Counted from the first letter of the stretch, positions 44,855 to 56,148 are shown. The stretch: DNA of 64,000 bases from Streptomyces kaniharaensis (GCF_009569385.1 NZ_WBOF01000001.1:3234001-3298000); one strand, 5' to 3'. Translations and numbers: made by a program. The notes: generated by a model from the letters alone, not told the origin.

Positions 44855-45760
44855 TTATCGAACGATGATGCGGACGTTGTCGATCAGGCGGGTGGTGCCC
44901 ACCTTCGCGGCCACGGCCAGCACCGCCTCGCCCTGGAAGTCGTCCGCCGCCTCGCTGAAGTCGTGCGGGTCGATCAGGGCGAGGTAGTCAAGGGTGACAC
45001 CTTCGGCGCCGTCCAGGACGGCCGCGGCTGCCTCGCGCACGGCCTTCGGGCCCTGCGCGGCGACGTCCCGGCCCGCGAACAGGGCCCTGGACAGGGCGAG
45101 GGCCCGCGAGCGGTCCTCCTCGGAGAGGTACCGGTTGCGCGAGGACAGCGCCAGGCCGTCCTCCTCGCGGACGGTCGGCACGCCGATGATCTCGACGTCG
45201 AAGTCCAGGTCGGCGGCCATCCGGCGGATGATCGCCAGCTGCTGGGCGTCCTTCTCGCCGAAGAAGGCGAAGTCCGGGTCGGTGATGTGCAGCAGCTTGG
45301 CGACCACGGTGAGCACGCCGTCGAAGTGGCCGGGCCGGCTGGCGCCCTCGAAGCGCTCGCCCATCGGGCCGGCCGCCAGGCGCACCTGGGGCTCGCCGTT
45401 CGGGTAGACCTCGTCGACGGACGGCGCGAACACCACGTCGGCGCCGTTCTCCTCGGCCAGCCGGACGTCCGCGTCGAGGGCGCGCGGGTAGCGCTCCAGG
45501 TCCTCGCTCGGGCCGAACTGCAGCGGGTTGACGAAGACCGTCACCGCGACCCGGCCCTCCTGCCCGACCTGCCGGCGGGCGGCCCGGATCAGCGCGGCGT
45601 GGCCCTCGTGCAGGGCGCCCATGGTCATCACGACGGCGTTGTCGACCGGCCGCTCGTCGGGCCAGAACGCGGCCTCGAAGTCGTCCACGGTGCGGGTGAC
45701 GACGGCCCGGTGGACCTTCGGTGTCCGCTGGGGCTTGCCGGGCTGCTTGCCGCGTGCCAT
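44855..45760 (-). CDS. panC: Pantothenate synthetase (pantoate--beta-alanine ligase)
   Basis: 301 residues from ATG 45760. ATP-dependent joining of pantoate and beta-alanine. HIGH-like motif [44 protein letters not shown] and [12 protein letters not shown] are all family signatures. The first base of the start codon is the last base of the upstream DUF2520 stop (TGATG), so the two genes are translationally coupled. An Arg/Lys-rich N-terminal extension ([15 protein letters not shown]) precedes the fold. Confidence 0.96.
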   Translation of the reverse strand: MARGKQPGKPQRTPKVHRAVVTRTVDDFEAAFWPDERPVDNAVVMTMGALHEGHAALIRAARRQVGQEGRVAVTVFVNPLQFGPSEDLERYPRALDADVRLAEENGADVVFAPSVDEVYPNGEPQVRLAAGPMGERFEGASRPGHFDGVLTVVAKLLHITDPDFAFFGEKDAQQLAIIRRMAADLDFDVEIIGVPTVREEDGLALSSRNRYLSEEDRSRALALSRALFAGRDVAAQGPKAVREAAAAVLDGAEGVTLDYLALIDPHDFSEAADDFQGEAVLAVAAKVGTTRLIDNVRIIVR

Positions 45761-46734
45761 CAGTGAGTCTCCTCGTTCAGTACGTCCAGCAGCGCCGTCG
45801 CCGACGCTTCGTCGATCGTCCCGTTGGCGAGCGCCCGCTGCGCGGTGGCGCGGGCCATCGCCCGGTAGGCCGCCGGGATGTCCGGGGACACCGTACTGAG
45901 CTGCGCCAGGTGGCGTCGTACGGTGCCCGCGTCGCCCCGGGCGACCGGGCCGGTGAGGGCCGCGTCGCCGGAGCGCAGGCTGTTGTCCAGGGCGGCGCCG
46001 AGCAGCGGGCCGAGCATCCGGCCGGGTTCGGCGACGCCGGCCGTGCGCAGCAGGTCCATCGCCTGCGCGACCAGCGTGACCAGGTGGTTCGCGCCGTGCG
46101 CGAGGGCGGTGTGGTAGAGCGGGCGGACGTCCTCGGGCACCCACTCGGGCTCGCCGCCCATCTCCACCACCAGCGCCTCGGCGACCGGCCGCAGCTCCTC
46201 GGGCGCGGTCACGCCGAACGGGCAGCCGGCCAGCCGGTCCAGGTCGACGGAGGTGCCGGTGAAGGTCATCGCGGGGTGCAGGGCCAGCGGCAGTGCCCCG
46301 GCCCGGGTGGCGGGCTCCAGGATGCCGACGCCGTGCGCGCCGGAGGTGTGCACGACCAGCTGGCCGGGGCGGACGGCGCCGGTCGCGGCGAGGCCGGCCA
46401 CCAGGTCGGCCAGGGCGTCGTCGGGCACGGTGAGCAGCACGAGGTCGGCGGCGGCCAGCACCTGCGGCGGGGTGACGATCCGTACGCCCGGCAGCAGGGA
46501 CTCGGCGCGGCGGCGGGAGGTGGCGGAGACCCCGGAGGCGGCGACCACGGTGTGGCCGGCGAGCTGCAGGGCGGCGCCGAGTGCGGGGCCCACCCGGCCG
46601 GTGCCGACCACGCCGACGGCGAGCCGGGCCGGGCGGTTGCCGGGGTCGGTCGGGTCGCCGAAGCCGTCGGCGAGCGGGGCGAACTCGCCGTACTCGCCGT
46701 AACCGGCGAAGTCGGCGCTGTCGGACGTGTTCAC
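45760..46734 (-). CDS. Rossmann-like DUF2520 protein, coupled to panC
   Basis: 324 residues from GTG 46734. N-terminal Rossmann domain ([20 protein letters not shown]) as in 6-phosphogluconate dehydrogenase and ketopantoate reductase relatives, then the DUF2520 helical domain ([31 protein letters not shown]). An N-terminal acidic/Gly extension of about 35 residues is unusual. Its stop overlaps the panC start. The fold and position suggest a NAD(P)H-dependent reductase of the pantothenate pathway, possibly a ketopantoate reductase substitute, but this is inference. Confidence 0.85.
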   Translation of the reverse strand: MNTSDSADFAGYGEYGEFAPLADGFGDPTDPGNRPARLAVGVVGTGRVGPALGAALQLAGHTVVAASGVSATSRRRAESLLPGVRIVTPPQVLAAADLVLLTVPDDALADLVAGLAATGAVRPGQLVVHTSGAHGVGILEPATRAGALPLALHPAMTFTGTSVDLDRLAGCPFGVTAPEELRPVAEALVVEMGGEPEWVPEDVRPLYHTALAHGANHLVTLVAQAMDLLRTAGVAEPGRMLGPLLGAALDNSLRSGDAALTGPVARGDAGTVRRHLAQLSTVSPDIPAAYRAMARATAQRALANGTIDEASATALLDVLNEETH

Positions 46735-46810
46735 GGACCGGCCTTCGTCCTCGACTCCTCGTTCCGGTCCACCTCGGGTACCGGACGTACCGGCCCAGTC
46801 TACGGGGCTG

Positions 46811-47500
46811 TCAGTCCGCCGCCCCGGCCCGGATCAGGCCGCCCTCGTAGGCGAGCACCACGGCCTGGACCCGGTCGCGCAGGCCGAGCTTGGCCAGGAT
46901 CCGGCCGACGTGCGTCTTCACGGTGGCCTCGGAGAGCACCAGCCGGGCGGCGATCTCACCGTTCGACAGCCCCTGGGCGACGAGCAGGAACACCTCCCGC
47001 TCGCGGTCGGTGAGCGGGCCGAGGACGTCCGGGCCGGGGGCGCTCTGCGGGGTGGGCAGCACCTCGGCGAAGCGGTCGATCATGCGGCGGGTGGTGGTCG
47101 GCGCGACCACCGCGTCCCCGCCGTGCACCGCGCGGATCGCGGCCACCAGCTCGGTCGGCGGCACGTCCTTGAGCAGGAAGCCGCTGGCGCCGGCCTTGAG
47201 CGCGGCGAAGGCGTACTCGTCGAGGTCGAAGGTGGTGAGGATGAGCACGTGCGGGGCGCTCGGCAGCGGGCTGCCGTCCGCGGCGAGGCAGATCCGGCGG
47301 GTGGTCTCCACCCCGTCCAGCCGCGGCATCCGGACGTCCATGAGGATCACGTCGACCGGGGTGTGCCGCAGCAGCTCCAGGGCCTGGGCGCCGTCGCCGG
47401 CCTCGGCGGCGATCTCGATGTCGCCCTGCGACTGCAGGATCATCCGGAAGCCGGTGCGCAGCAGTTCCTGGTCGTCGACGAGCATCACGCGGATGGTCAA
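46811..47500 (-). CDS. NarL/FixJ-family response regulator
   Basis: 229 residues. I place the start at TTG 47500, because AAGGAG lies five bases upstream; the GTG at 47488 and ATG at 47485 are too far from it. Receiver domain with acidic pocket VDDQ, phospho-acceptor VILMDVRMP and a lysine in GFLLKDVPP. LuxR-type [25 protein letters not shown]. Paired with the sensor kinase 32 bases upstream. Target genes unknown. Confidence 0.94.
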   Translation of the reverse strand: MTIRVMLVDDQELLRTGFRMILQSQGDIEIAAEAGDGAQALELLRHTPVDVILMDVRMPRLDGVETTRRICLAADGSPLPSAPHVLILTTFDLDEYAFAALKAGASGFLLKDVPPTELVAAIRAVHGGDAVVAPTTTRRMIDRFAEVLPTPQSAPGPDVLGPLTDREREVFLLVAQGLSNGEIAARLVLSEATVKTHVGRILAKLGLRDRVQAVVLAYEGGLIRAGAAD

Positions 47501-47532
47501 GGGGGCTCCTTCGGGGTGAACGGCGGAGAAGG

Positions 47533-48762
47533 CTAGTGGGCCGCCTTGAGCGGGAGGACGGCGCGGATCCGGAAGCCGCCGCCGGGGCGGGGGCCGACGT
47601 CGAGGCTGCCGCTGACCATGCCGACCCGCTCGCGCATGCCGATCAGGCCGTGGCCGAGGCCGTCCGCGCCGCCGCCGGCGAGCTGTTCGTCGGTGCTGCC
47701 GCGGCCGTCGTCCTCGACCAGGACGGCGAGTTCGCGCTCGCCGAAGTCGACCGCGACCCGGGCGTGCACGTCGGGGCCGCCGTGCTTGCGGACGTTGGTG
47801 AGCGCCTCCTGGACGATCCGGTAGACCGTCAGCTCGACGCCGCGCGGCAGCTCGCGCGGGTGCCCGGAGGTCGCGTAGTCCACCTTGAGGCCGGCGGTGC
47901 GGACCTGCTCCAGCAGTTCGGGCAGCTCCTCGACGCCCGGCTGCGGCACGTACTCCTCGGCGGTGTCGGAGGTGCGCAGCACGCCCAGCAGCCGGCGCAT
48001 CTCGACCAGGGCCTGCCGGCCCGTGGAGGCGATCGTGCCGAGCGCCTCCTTCGCCTGCTGGGGCGAGTTGTCGAGGACGTACGCGGCGCCGTCGGCCTGG
48101 ACGATCATGACCGAGACGTTGTGGGCGACCACGTCGTGCAGCTCGCGGGCGATCCGGGCGCGCTCGGCGGCGACCGCCACCTTGGCCTGGGCGTCGCGCT
48201 CGCGCTCCAGCCGGGCGGCGCGGTCCTCCAGCTCGGTCAGGTAGGCGCGGCGCACCCTGGTCAGCCGGCCCCAGGCCCAGCAGAGGATGAACGGCGTGCT
48301 CATCAGCAGCATGATGAGCGCCGCCTCGCCCGCGGTGTACGGGTTCGAGACGGCGGTGACGCCGTCGTCCGCGATGTGCGTCTTGACGGGGTGTATCCGC
48401 CAGAAGGCCAGCGGTCCGGCGACCAGGCCGGCCGCCAGCGCGAGCCGGGACGTCCAGGTCCGGCCGAACGCGGCGCCGGTGTAGGCGAACACCAGGTAGG
48501 CGATGGAGGAGGACGCCGGGTCGACGTCGGCGGCGACCTGGCCGAGGCCGATCGCCACGGCCGCGGTCACGGTGACGTCGGGGAAGCGCCGGCGGAAGAC
48601 CATCAGCGCGGGCAGCAGCACCGCGATCGAGATCTGCGCCTCGAGCTTCCAGCCCGAGACGAAGTTGTCGCTCCCCACCAGCCCGAAGAACAGCACGATC
48701 GCCGCCCAGGCGGCGTCGACCACCATGGGGTGACGGCGGAGCCAGGCGTTGAGTCGATGCAC
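47533..48762 (-). CDS. Sensor histidine kinase, HisKA_3 (NarX/DesK-like) type
   Basis: 409 residues from GTG 48762. Six or so membrane helices in the first 170 residues with no large extracellular domain, so it probably senses the membrane itself or a small ligand. Dimerisation helix with [21 protein letters not shown] (phospho-His in HDVVAH) and HATPase_c with [20 protein letters not shown] and [11 protein letters not shown]. Forms an operon with the NarL-type regulator. Divergent from the MidA-NuoD pair. Confidence 0.94.
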   Translation of the reverse strand: MHRLNAWLRRHPMVVDAAWAAIVLFFGLVGSDNFVSGWKLEAQISIAVLLPALMVFRRRFPDVTVTAAVAIGLGQVAADVDPASSSIAYLVFAYTGAAFGRTWTSRLALAAGLVAGPLAFWRIHPVKTHIADDGVTAVSNPYTAGEAALIMLLMSTPFILCWAWGRLTRVRRAYLTELEDRAARLERERDAQAKVAVAAERARIARELHDVVAHNVSVMIVQADGAAYVLDNSPQQAKEALGTIASTGRQALVEMRRLLGVLRTSDTAEEYVPQPGVEELPELLEQVRTAGLKVDYATSGHPRELPRGVELTVYRIVQEALTNVRKHGGPDVHARVAVDFGERELAVLVEDDGRGSTDEQLAGGGADGLGHGLIGMRERVGMVSGSLDVGPRPGGGFRIRAVLPLKAAH

Positions 48763-48891
48763 GTCTCAAGCGTAGGCAGTCGTACGACGTGTCCAGGTCC
48801 GCCGGTAGGGCGATCCGTCCTACTCCGTAGGTCGGAGAACCCCCGGCACCGACTGGGACGTCGCGCCCGGGGGCGGGTAGCGTCGCGCGAC

Positions 48892-49908
48892 ATGAGTTGG
48901 ATGCGGTGGGCGGCCGCCATGAACCAGGCCCTGTACGACCCGGACGGCGGGTTCTACCGCAGGCCGGAGGGCCCGGCGGGGCACTTTCGCACCTCGGTGC
49001 ACGCCTCTCCGAGATTCGCCCGCGCGGTGGCCCGCCTGCTGCTCGAGGTTGACGCCGCCCTCGGCCGTCCGGAGGAGCTGGCCTTCGTCGACGTCGGGGC
49101 CGGCCGCGGCGAACTGCTCACCGGGGTGCTCGCCGCCGTGCCCGAGGACGTGCGCGCACGGCTGCGCCCGTACGGCGTGGAGATCGCGGACCGCCCGGCC
49201 GGCCTGCCGTCCACAGCCCTGTGGACGGACGAGGTGCCGCGGGGCGTCACCGGGCTGCTGTTCGCCAACGAGTGGCTGGACAACGTGCCGCTGGACGCCG
49301 GCGAGGCGGACGAGAACGGCGTGCTGCGCTATGTCGAGGTGGACACCGCCACCGGCTGCCAGCGGCTCGGCGAGCCGGTCTCCGAGGCCGACGCCGCCTG
49401 GGCCGCCCGCTGGTGGCCGGCCGGGCGCCCCGGGGACCTGGTGGAGTTCGGCGGCACGCGGGACGCCGCCTGGGCGCACGCCGTCGCCGGGCTGGAGCGC
49501 GGTCTGGCCGTCGCCGTCGACTACGGGCACACCGCCGACCGGCGCCCGCCGCTCGGCACCTTCACCGGCTTCCGGGACGGCCGCGAGGTGAACCCGGTGC
49601 CGGACGGCTCCTGCGACGTCACCGCGCACGTGGCGCTGGACTCCGTCGCCGTCCCCGGTCTCCACAGCCTGTGGACGACGCAGCGGGCAGCCCTGCACGC
49701 CCTCGGCGTGAGCGGCGCCCGCCCGCCGCTCTCCCTCGCCTCCACCGACCCGACGGCCTACCTGCGGGCGCTCGGCGGCGCCGGCGAGGGCGCCGAGCTC
49801 ACCGACCCGGCCGGGCTCGGCGCCTTCGGCTGGCTCGTCCAGGCCGTCCGCATGCCGGTACCGGGAAGCTTGGAATCCCTGGTGGGATGGCAGACTCTGG
49901 GTCCATGA
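48892..49908 (+). CDS. MidA/NDUFAF7-type SAM-dependent methyltransferase (DUF185)
   Basis: 338 residues from ATG 48892. TAGCGT lies 8 bases upstream and no ribosome binding site is visible, so probably leaderless. N-terminus [20 protein letters not shown] and motif [13 protein letters not shown] mark the MidA/NDUFAF7 family, with [12 protein letters not shown] as the family's NE(L/W)xDxxP block. Mitochondrial NDUFAF7 dimethylates an arginine of the complex I subunit NDUFS2. The next gene, overlapping by ATGA, is a NuoD homologue, the bacterial equivalent of NDUFS2. This makes a methyltransferase-substrate pair likely. Confidence 0.9.
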   Translation: MSWMRWAAAMNQALYDPDGGFYRRPEGPAGHFRTSVHASPRFARAVARLLLEVDAALGRPEELAFVDVGAGRGELLTGVLAAVPEDVRARLRPYGVEIADRPAGLPSTALWTDEVPRGVTGLLFANEWLDNVPLDAGEADENGVLRYVEVDTATGCQRLGEPVSEADAAWAARWWPAGRPGDLVEFGGTRDAAWAHAVAGLERGLAVAVDYGHTADRRPPLGTFTGFRDGREVNPVPDGSCDVTAHVALDSVAVPGLHSLWTTQRAALHALGVSGARPPLSLASTDPTAYLRALGGAGEGAELTDPAGLGAFGWLVQAVRMPVPGSLESLVGWQTLGP

Positions 49909-51074
49909 GGGAGACCACGGTCGGCATCGGGGCGGGAGCCGAGAACTTCACGGGCGAGGGGGGCACCACCGACATGGTGCTCAACATCGGCCCGCAGCAC
50001 CCCGCGACGCACGGCGTGCTGCGCCTGAAGCTGGTGCTCGACGGCGAGCGGATCGTCACCGCCGAGCCGGTCATCGGGTACATGCACCGGGGCGCGGAGA
50101 AGCTGTTCGAGGCCCGCGACTACCGGCAGATCATCATGCTGGCCAACCGGCACGACTGGCTCTCCGCCTTCGCCAACGAGCTCGGCGTGGTGCTCGGCGT
50201 CGAGCGGATGCTCGGCATGGAGGTCCCCGAGCGGGCGGTGTGGATCCGCACCCTGCTCGCCGAGCTCAACCGGGTGCTCAACCACCTGATGTTCCTCGGC
50301 TCCTACCCGCTGGAGCTCGGCGGCATCACCCCGATCTTCCACGCGTTCACCGGCCGCGAGGACCTCCAGCACGTCCTGGAGGAGGCCTCCGGCGGCCGGA
50401 TGCACTACATGTTCAACCGGGTCGGCGGCCTCAAGGAGGACCTGCCGGCCGGCTGGCTCGGCCGGGTCCGCACCGCCGTCGCCACCGTCCGCTCCCAGCT
50501 GCCGGTCTTCGAGGAGCTCGTCCTCGGCAACGAGATCTTCCGCGCCCGCACGGCCGGTGTCGGCGTCCTCACCAGGGCGCAGGCCGAGGCGTACGGCGTC
50601 AGCGGCCCGATCGCCCGCGCCAGCGGGCTCGACTTCGACCTGCGCCGCGACGAGCCCTACCTCGCGTACGGCTCCGAGGAGCTGCGGCAGGTGCTCACCG
50701 TGGTCACCCGCGAGGAGGGCGACTGCCTGGCCCGCTTCGAGTGCCTGCTGGAGCAGACGACCAACTCGCTGGACCTGGCCGACGCCTGCCTGGACAAGCT
50801 CGCCACGCTCGCGCCCGGCCCGGTCAACCTGCGGCTGCCCAAGGTGCTCAAGGCCCCCGAGGGCAGCACCTACGCCTGGACGGAGAACCCGCTCGGGATC
50901 AACGGCTACTACCTGGTCTCGCGCGGCGACAAGACGCCGTGGCGGCTCAAGCTGCGCTCGGCGTCCTTCAACAACATCCAGGCGCTGACCGAGCTGCTGC
51001 CGGGCACGCTGGTCGCCGACATGGTGGCGATCCTGGGGTCGATGTTCTTCGTCGTCGGCGACATCGACAAGTAG
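49905..51074 (+). CDS. nuoD: NuoD-like NADH-quinone oxidoreductase subunit (orphan paralogue)
   Basis: 389 residues starting in the ATGA overlap with the methyltransferase. Clear 49-kDa-subunit family: [66 protein letters not shown], and a C-terminal PSFNN-like block [16 protein letters not shown]. No other complex I gene is nearby, so it is an orphan copy. His36 of the quinone site is kept, but the usual second quinone ligand Tyr (Tyr87 in Thermus Nqo4, in MDYLHSF) is Trp85 (HDWLSAF). Arg62 matches the methylated Arg85 of mammalian NDUFS2. Assembly into complex I is uncertain. Confidence 0.88.
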   Translation: MRETTVGIGAGAENFTGEGGTTDMVLNIGPQHPATHGVLRLKLVLDGERIVTAEPVIGYMHRGAEKLFEARDYRQIIMLANRHDWLSAFANELGVVLGVERMLGMEVPERAVWIRTLLAELNRVLNHLMFLGSYPLELGGITPIFHAFTGREDLQHVLEEASGGRMHYMFNRVGGLKEDLPAGWLGRVRTAVATVRSQLPVFEELVLGNEIFRARTAGVGVLTRAQAEAYGVSGPIARASGLDFDLRRDEPYLAYGSEELRQVLTVVTREEGDCLARFECLLEQTTNSLDLADACLDKLATLAPGPVNLRLPKVLKAPEGSTYAWTENPLGINGYYLVSRGDKTPWRLKLRSASFNNIQALTELLPGTLVADMVAILGSMFFVVGDIDK

Positions 51075-51120
51075 CGACAAGTAACGGCAGGTAACGACGG
51101 GCGGCGACGAGCGCCCCGGT

Positions 51121-52002
51121 TCAGCCCTTCTTGGGCTTGTGGACCGGGTCGGCCGGGTGCGGGGCCACCTTGCGGTCGCCCTTGGTCGCGATCCGCTCCT
51201 CGCACAGGCCGGCCAGCACGTCGTACGCGGCCTTGCCCATCAGCTCGGTGAGCTCGGGGCGGTAGCTGACGTACACCGGGTCCGGGCCGTCGTGCGCCTC
51301 CGGGCTGCCGGTGCACCACCAGTGCAGGTCGTGCCCGCCCGGGCCCCAGCCGCGACGGTCGTACTCGCCGATGGTGACCTGGAGGTAGCGGGTGTCGTCC
51401 GGCCGGTCGATCCAGTCGTAGGTACGGCGGATCGGCAGCTGCCAGCAGACGTCCGGCTTGGTCTCCAGCGGCTCCCGGCCCTCCTTGAGTGCCAGCGCGT
51501 GCAGCGCGCAGCCGGCGCCGCCCGCGAAGCCGGGGCTGTTCACGAAGATGCAGGCGCCGCCGACCCGCCGGGTCTGGCGGTCGCCGTCCTCGTCGAGCAT
51601 GGTGATGCCGCCGTCGGTCCTGATCCGGCCCTTGGCGTCGGTGCCGTGGGCGAAGTTCTCCCAGAGCTCGGGCGTCAGCCGGGCCGCGTGCCCGACGACG
51701 CGCTTCTCGTCGTCCTCGTCCGAGTAGTGCGCGCCCAGCGTGCAGCAGCCGTCCGACTGGCCCCGGCCCTCGCGGATGCCGTGGCAGCCCCGGCCGAAGA
51801 TGCACGACCAGCGGGACGTCAGCCAGGTGAGGTCGCAGCGGAACACCTGCTCCTCGTCGTCGGGGTCGTTGAACTCGACCCAGGCGCGCGGGAAGTCCAG
51901 CGGGACCTCGGCGCGCAGGGTCGGCATGGCCAGATCGACCGGGGCCGACGCGGCCGGGGCCTTCGCCTTGGACTTCTTCTTGGACGTTTCTGCTGCTGCC
52001 AC
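51121..52002 (-). CDS. Cysteine-rich conserved protein, possible metal-binding
   Basis: 293 residues from GTG 52002, with TACCCT exactly 6 bases upstream, so probably leaderless. A Lys/Ala-rich start (SKKKSKAKA) is followed by a globular domain with many cysteines: [66 protein letters not shown]. The CC pair and spacing recall YkgJ/DUF3109 zinc- or iron-chelating proteins, but I cannot confirm the family. No signal peptide. Convergent with nuoD. Confidence 0.75.
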   Translation of the reverse strand: MAAAETSKKKSKAKAPAASAPVDLAMPTLRAEVPLDFPRAWVEFNDPDDEEQVFRCDLTWLTSRWSCIFGRGCHGIREGRGQSDGCCTLGAHYSDEDDEKRVVGHAARLTPELWENFAHGTDAKGRIRTDGGITMLDEDGDRQTRRVGGACIFVNSPGFAGGAGCALHALALKEGREPLETKPDVCWQLPIRRTYDWIDRPDDTRYLQVTIGEYDRRGWGPGGHDLHWWCTGSPEAHDGPDPVYVSYRPELTELMGKAAYDVLAGLCEERIATKGDRKVAPHPADPVHKPKKG

Positions 52003-52139
52003 CCGGCAAGGGTAGAGCCTTCGAGGGAACCGACGGAGGTGTCGCGCAGTCAGACCAGTTTGATGTTTCCTACCGACCCGTATTGGATTCCCGAGCGCGC
52101 GCACTCCGCGGCGCCCGACCAGAGCTGGAGCCCCGAGCC

Positions 52140-52997
52140 GTGACCGCCTCGCCCCGCGCCGCCCGGACCGCCGTCCTCGCCGCCCTCGCGGTCCTGGCCG
52201 CCGGATGTGCCGCCGCCGAGCCCGGCCTGCGGGCCCGGGCGGAGACCGCGCCGCCGCTGTGCGGGTCGCCGATGGTGATCGGCCACCGGGGCTCCCCGCA
52301 GAACGCCCCCGAGAACACCATGGCCTCCTTCGAGACCGCGCTCCGGCAGGGCGCGGACTGGCTGGAGACCGACGTGCAGACCACCCGCGACGGCGTCCCG
52401 GTGCTGATGCACGACGCCACCGTGGACCGCACCACCAACGGCAAGGGCGCGATCGGTGACCTGACCGCTGCTCAGATCGCCGCCCTCCGGGTGACGATCG
52501 GCCCGGGCCCCGCCGAGCCCGTGCCCACCCTGGCGCAGCTGCTCAAGCGGGTGGCCGGCAGCAACGCCACCCTGCTGATGGAGATCAAGTGGCAGCGCCG
52601 GCCCGAGGACGTCACCCGGATCGCCAGGCTCGCGGCCGCCAGCGGTGCCCGGATCGTCCTCTACTCGTTCTCCGCCGACCACCTGCGCCTGGCCCACGCG
52701 GCCGCGCCCGCGCTGCCCGTCGTCCTCATCCAGGGCTCGGGGCTGGCCGAGAACCCCGGCGACCTGCCGCTGCACGGCATCGCCCTGGAGGCCTCCCTGG
52801 CCAGCGCCTCCCGGATCGCCGCGGAGCGCAAGGCCGGGCGCGAGGTGTACGTGTGGACCCTCGACGACGAGGAGTCCTGGCAGCGGATGACCGCCCGCGA
52901 CGCCGACGGCCTGATCACCGACACCCCGGGCCCGGCCCGCCGCTGGGTGGACGCCAACTGCCGCACCGCCCGCCCGGTGGGCCCGCGCGGGAACTGA
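52140..52997 (+). CDS. Glycerophosphodiester phosphodiesterase lipoprotein
   Basis: 285 residues from GTG 52140. Lipoprotein signal ending LAAGC, then the GDPD TIM barrel with [12 protein letters not shown] (catalytic His and Arg-Gly), [15 protein letters not shown] (metal-binding Glu and Asp) and [14 protein letters not shown]. Hydrolyses glycerophosphodiesters from membrane lipids or teichoic acids at the outer membrane face. Second catalytic-site residue block LMEIKW is present. An upstream in-frame ATG at 52083 is less likely because it would hide the signal peptide. Confidence 0.92.
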   Translation: MTASPRAARTAVLAALAVLAAGCAAAEPGLRARAETAPPLCGSPMVIGHRGSPQNAPENTMASFETALRQGADWLETDVQTTRDGVPVLMHDATVDRTTNGKGAIGDLTAAQIAALRVTIGPGPAEPVPTLAQLLKRVAGSNATLLMEIKWQRRPEDVTRIARLAAASGARIVLYSFSADHLRLAHAAAPALPVVLIQGSGLAENPGDLPLHGIALEASLASASRIAAERKAGREVYVWTLDDEESWQRMTARDADGLITDTPGPARRWVDANCRTARPVGPRGN

Positions 52998-53093
52998 CGG
53001 ACCACCCGCCGGTCCGTACCGACCCGCCGGGACCGGCAGGATCACCGCCGCAGCCGATCGTCGGCGCGGCCGGATCGCGTAGCGTGGAGAGTT

Positions 53094-54056
53094 ATGCGAC
53101 TCGGTGTGCTCGACGTAGGTTCCAACACGGTCCACTTCCTCGTGGTGGACGCCCATCCGGGTGCCGCCCCGCTGCCCGCGTACTCGCACAAGGCCGAACT
53201 GCGGCTCGCCGAGCTGCTCGACGACGAGGGGGCGATAAGCGAGGCCGGGATCGAGCGGCTGGTCGGCCACGTGGCCTCCTCGCTGCGGGTCGCCGAGGAC
53301 AAGGGCGTCGTCGACATCCTGCCGTTCGCCACCTCCGCCGTCCGGGAGGCCGCCAACGGCGAGGAGGTGCTGCGCCGGGTCGCCGCCGAGACCGGCGTCG
53401 AGCTGCGGGTGCTGTCCGGGCAGGACGAGGCCCGGCTCACCTTCCTCGCGGTGCGCCGCTGGTTCGGCTGGTCCTCCGGCCGGCTGCTCAACCTGGACAT
53501 CGGCGGCGGCTCGCTGGAGATCGCCTGCGGCCCGGACGAGCAGCCGGACGTCGCCTGCTCGCTGCCGCTCGGCGCCGGCCGGCTGACCGCCCGCTGGCTG
53601 CCCGGCGACGTCGCCGACCCGGACGGGCTGCGCGAGCTGAGACGCCACGTCCGGGCCGAGATGGCCACCGTGGTCGGCGAGATCTCCCGGCTCGGAGCCC
53701 CGCAGCACGCGGTCGCCACCTCCAAGACCTTCAAGCAACTGGCCCGGATGACCGGCGCCGCCCCCGCCGACGCCGGCCCGTACGCCGACCGCCGGCTCAC
53801 CCGCAGCGGCCTGTCCGCGTGGCTGCCCCGGCTGTCCGCCATGACGGTCGCCGAGCGGGCGCAGATCCCCGGCGTCTCCGAGGGCCGGGCCAAGCAGCTG
53901 CTGGCCGGCGCCCTGGTCGCCGACGCCGCGATGGACCTCTTCGGGCTGGAGGAACTGGACATCTGCCCGTGGGCGCTGCGCGAGGGCATCATCCTGCGTC
54001 GCCTGGACCACATGGACACCCCCGCCGACCGCCTCGGCCCGGTGCTCACCTCCTGA
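53094..54056 (+). CDS. Ppx/GppA-family phosphatase
   Basis: 320 residues from ATG 53094. ASKHA fold with [35 protein letters not shown] and the second phosphate loop [15 protein letters not shown]. Members hydrolyse polyphosphate or pppGpp and tune the stringent response. This short form lacks the C-terminal HD-like domains of E. coli Ppx, as is typical for actinobacteria. TAGCGT 8 bases upstream suggests a leaderless start, with GGAGAG too close to be a normal ribosome binding site. Confidence 0.93.
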   Translation: MRLGVLDVGSNTVHFLVVDAHPGAAPLPAYSHKAELRLAELLDDEGAISEAGIERLVGHVASSLRVAEDKGVVDILPFATSAVREAANGEEVLRRVAAETGVELRVLSGQDEARLTFLAVRRWFGWSSGRLLNLDIGGGSLEIACGPDEQPDVACSLPLGAGRLTARWLPGDVADPDGLRELRRHVRAEMATVVGEISRLGAPQHAVATSKTFKQLARMTGAAPADAGPYADRRLTRSGLSAWLPRLSAMTVAERAQIPGVSEGRAKQLLAGALVADAAMDLFGLEELDICPWALREGIILRRLDHMDTPADRLGPVLTS

Positions 54057-54107
54057 TGGCCCGGCGTCCGGTCCCGTTCGGAGCGCGGTCCGCTTACGCT
54101 TGCTCCC

Positions 54108-55331
54108 GTGGTGCAACCAGCGGGTGAGGACGGGACGCAGGAGGGCCGCGCCCCCGGCGAGGGGCAGCCGCGGCCGGACGACCCGCGCCGGGCGCTCGGG
54201 AAGGCGGTCAAGGGCGCCACCGCGTCGCAGGCCGCCAAGGCCGCCAAGGCCGCCAAGGCCGTCAAGGCCGTCAAGGCGGCCCATCGGACCGCGCAGAAGG
54301 CCACCGCGAAGAAGGCCGCGAGCAGGACCGCCAAGAAGGCCGCCGCGAAGAAGGCCACCCCGAAGGCCACCGCCGAGTCCCCACGGCAGACCCGCACCGC
54401 CCGGGCCGCCGGCGCCGCCAAGGCCGCCGTCCAGTCCGTGAAGTCGGTGAAGGCTGCCCGGCGCGAAGCCGGCCGCCCGCCGCTGCTGCGCACCACCGAC
54501 CGGCTGGTGCTGCCGCCGCACCCGGCCCTGCACATCCCCGACACCAAGGTCGCCCTCTCCACCGCCTCGGTGTACCCGGCGAGCACCGCCGTCGCCTTCG
54601 AACTGGCCGCCAAGCTCGGCTACGACGGGGTCGAGGTGATGGTCTGGAACGACCCGGTCAGCCAGGACATCGACGCCCTGCGCCGCCTCTCCGACCACCA
54701 CCGGCTGCCGATCCTGGCCGTGCACGCCCCCTGCCTGCTGATCACCCAGCGGGTCTGGACCACCGACCCGTGGACCAAGCTGGTCCGGGCCCGGGCGGCG
54801 GCCGAGAAGCTCGGCGCGAGCGCCGTCGTCGTGCACCCGCCGTTCCGCTGGCAGCGCCAGTACGCCCGCGAGTTCGTCGAGGGCATCAACCGGATGGCGG
54901 GCGAGACCGACGTCCGGTTCGCGGTCGAGAACATGTACCCGTGGCGCTACCGGGACCGCGAGATGCTCGCCTACGCCCCCGGCTGGGACGTCACCGAGGA
55001 GGAGTACCGGCACTTCACCATCGACCTCTCGCACGCCGCGACCTCCCGGATCGACGCGCTGGAGATGGTCGAGCGGATGGGCGACCGGCTCGCCCACATC
55101 CACCTCGCCGACGGCAGCGGCTCCGGCAAGGACGAGCACCTGATCCCCGGCCGGGGCAAGCAGCCGTGCGCCGAACTGCTGGAGCACCTGGCCCGCACCG
55201 GCTTCGACGGCCACGTGGTGCTGGAGGTCAACACCCGTCGCTCCGCGTCCCCCGCCGAACGCGAGGCCGATCTCGCCGAGGCGCTCGCCTTCACGCGCTT
55301 GCACCTGGCCACCCCCTCGCGCGTACGCTGA
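54108..55331 (+). CDS. TIM-barrel sugar isomerase/endonuclease IV-like protein with histone H1-like tail
   Basis: 407 residues from GTG 54108 (TACGCT 7 bases upstream). Residues about 30-120 are a Lys/Ala-rich repeat region ([33 protein letters not shown]) like bacterial and eukaryotic H1 tails. Residues about 145-400 form an AP-endonuclease-2-like TIM barrel with candidate metal ligands in [33 protein letters not shown] and LEVNT. Relatives are usually annotated sugar-phosphate isomerase/epimerase and, as I recall, mostly lack such a tail. The tail implies DNA or RNA binding. Whether the barrel acts on abasic DNA or a sugar is open. Confidence 0.85.
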   Translation: MVQPAGEDGTQEGRAPGEGQPRPDDPRRALGKAVKGATASQAAKAAKAAKAVKAVKAAHRTAQKATAKKAASRTAKKAAAKKATPKATAESPRQTRTARAAGAAKAAVQSVKSVKAARREAGRPPLLRTTDRLVLPPHPALHIPDTKVALSTASVYPASTAVAFELAAKLGYDGVEVMVWNDPVSQDIDALRRLSDHHRLPILAVHAPCLLITQRVWTTDPWTKLVRARAAAEKLGASAVVVHPPFRWQRQYAREFVEGINRMAGETDVRFAVENMYPWRYRDREMLAYAPGWDVTEEEYRHFTIDLSHAATSRIDALEMVERMGDRLAHIHLADGSGSGKDEHLIPGRGKQPCAELLEHLARTGFDGHVVLEVNTRRSASPAEREADLAEALAFTRLHLATPSRVR

Positions 55332-55377
55332 ACCGCCGCGCCCGCCCGGGCGCCAACGGCCGTACGGAGGGGGATAC

Positions 55378-56148
55378 ATGACGGAGGAACGGGACTTCCG
55401 CGAGGTCGCCGAGAGCTTCGGCACGGTGGCCGCGGAGTACGACCGGGGCCGCCCGAGCTACCCGGACGAGCTGTTCGACGCGCTGGAGCGGCTGTCCGGC
55501 CGGAGCCTCAAGGGCGCCCGGGTCCTGGACGTCGGCGCCGGCACCGGCATCGCCACCCGGCTGCTCGCCGCCCGCGGCGCCGACGTCGTCGCGGTCGAGC
55601 CCAACGCGGGCATGGCCGCCCAGTTCCTCGCCTCCTCGCCCGGCCTGCCGCTGGTCAAGGCCACCGGCGACGACCTGCCCTTCCACGACGACTCCGCCGA
55701 CCTGATCACCTACGCCCAGGCGTTCCACTGGATCCACCCCGAACGGGCCATCCCCGAGGCGATCCGGGTGCTCCGGCCCGGCGGCGCCCTCGCGACCTGG
55801 TGGAACGTGCACGACGAGACCGTGCCGTGGGTCCGGGCCCGGGACGAGCGGATGGCCGCCGCGCTGCCCGGCCGGTACCACGGCTACGGCCGGATCAGCG
55901 AGTTCATCGGTCACTTCGCCCCGGCCGGCCTGGCCGTCGAGCGCGCGGTGCTGCGCTGGGAGCGGCGGATCACCGTCGACCATGTGATCACCGACCTCAC
56001 CTCCCGCTCCTACCTGGCCTCCATGGACCCGGCGGAGCGCGCGCCGGTCCTGGCCGCCGAGCGTGCGGCGATGGCCGCCGAGTTCCCCGACGGCTGGGTG
56101 GTCGAGCCGTACGTGCTGGAGCTCGCGGTCGCGATCACGCCCGCCTGA
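55378..56148 (+). CDS. Class I SAM-dependent methyltransferase
   Basis: 256 residues from ATG 55378, with GGAGGGGGAT upstream. Motif [20 protein letters not shown] and motif II-like [14 protein letters not shown], then [17 protein letters not shown], as in UbiE/small-molecule methyltransferases. It lacks a signal peptide. The substrate is unknown. It stands between the H1-tailed TIM barrel and ilvD, on the same strand, with no obvious functional link. Confidence 0.9.
   Translation: MTEERDFREVAESFGTVAAEYDRGRPSYPDELFDALERLSGRSLKGARVLDVGAGTGIATRLLAARGADVVAVEPNAGMAAQFLASSPGLPLVKATGDDLPFHDDSADLITYAQAFHWIHPERAIPEAIRVLRPGGALATWWNVHDETVPWVRARDERMAAALPGRYHGYGRISEFIGHFAPAGLAVERAVLRWERRITVDHVITDLTSRSYLASMDPAERAPVLAAERAAMAAEFPDGWVVEPYVLELAVAITPA

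Noticed and set aside
52050..55424. Very long minus-strand frame spanning four plus-strand genes
   Set aside because: Crosses gene boundaries and has no domain signature; caused by absence of AT-rich stop codons in high-GC DNA.
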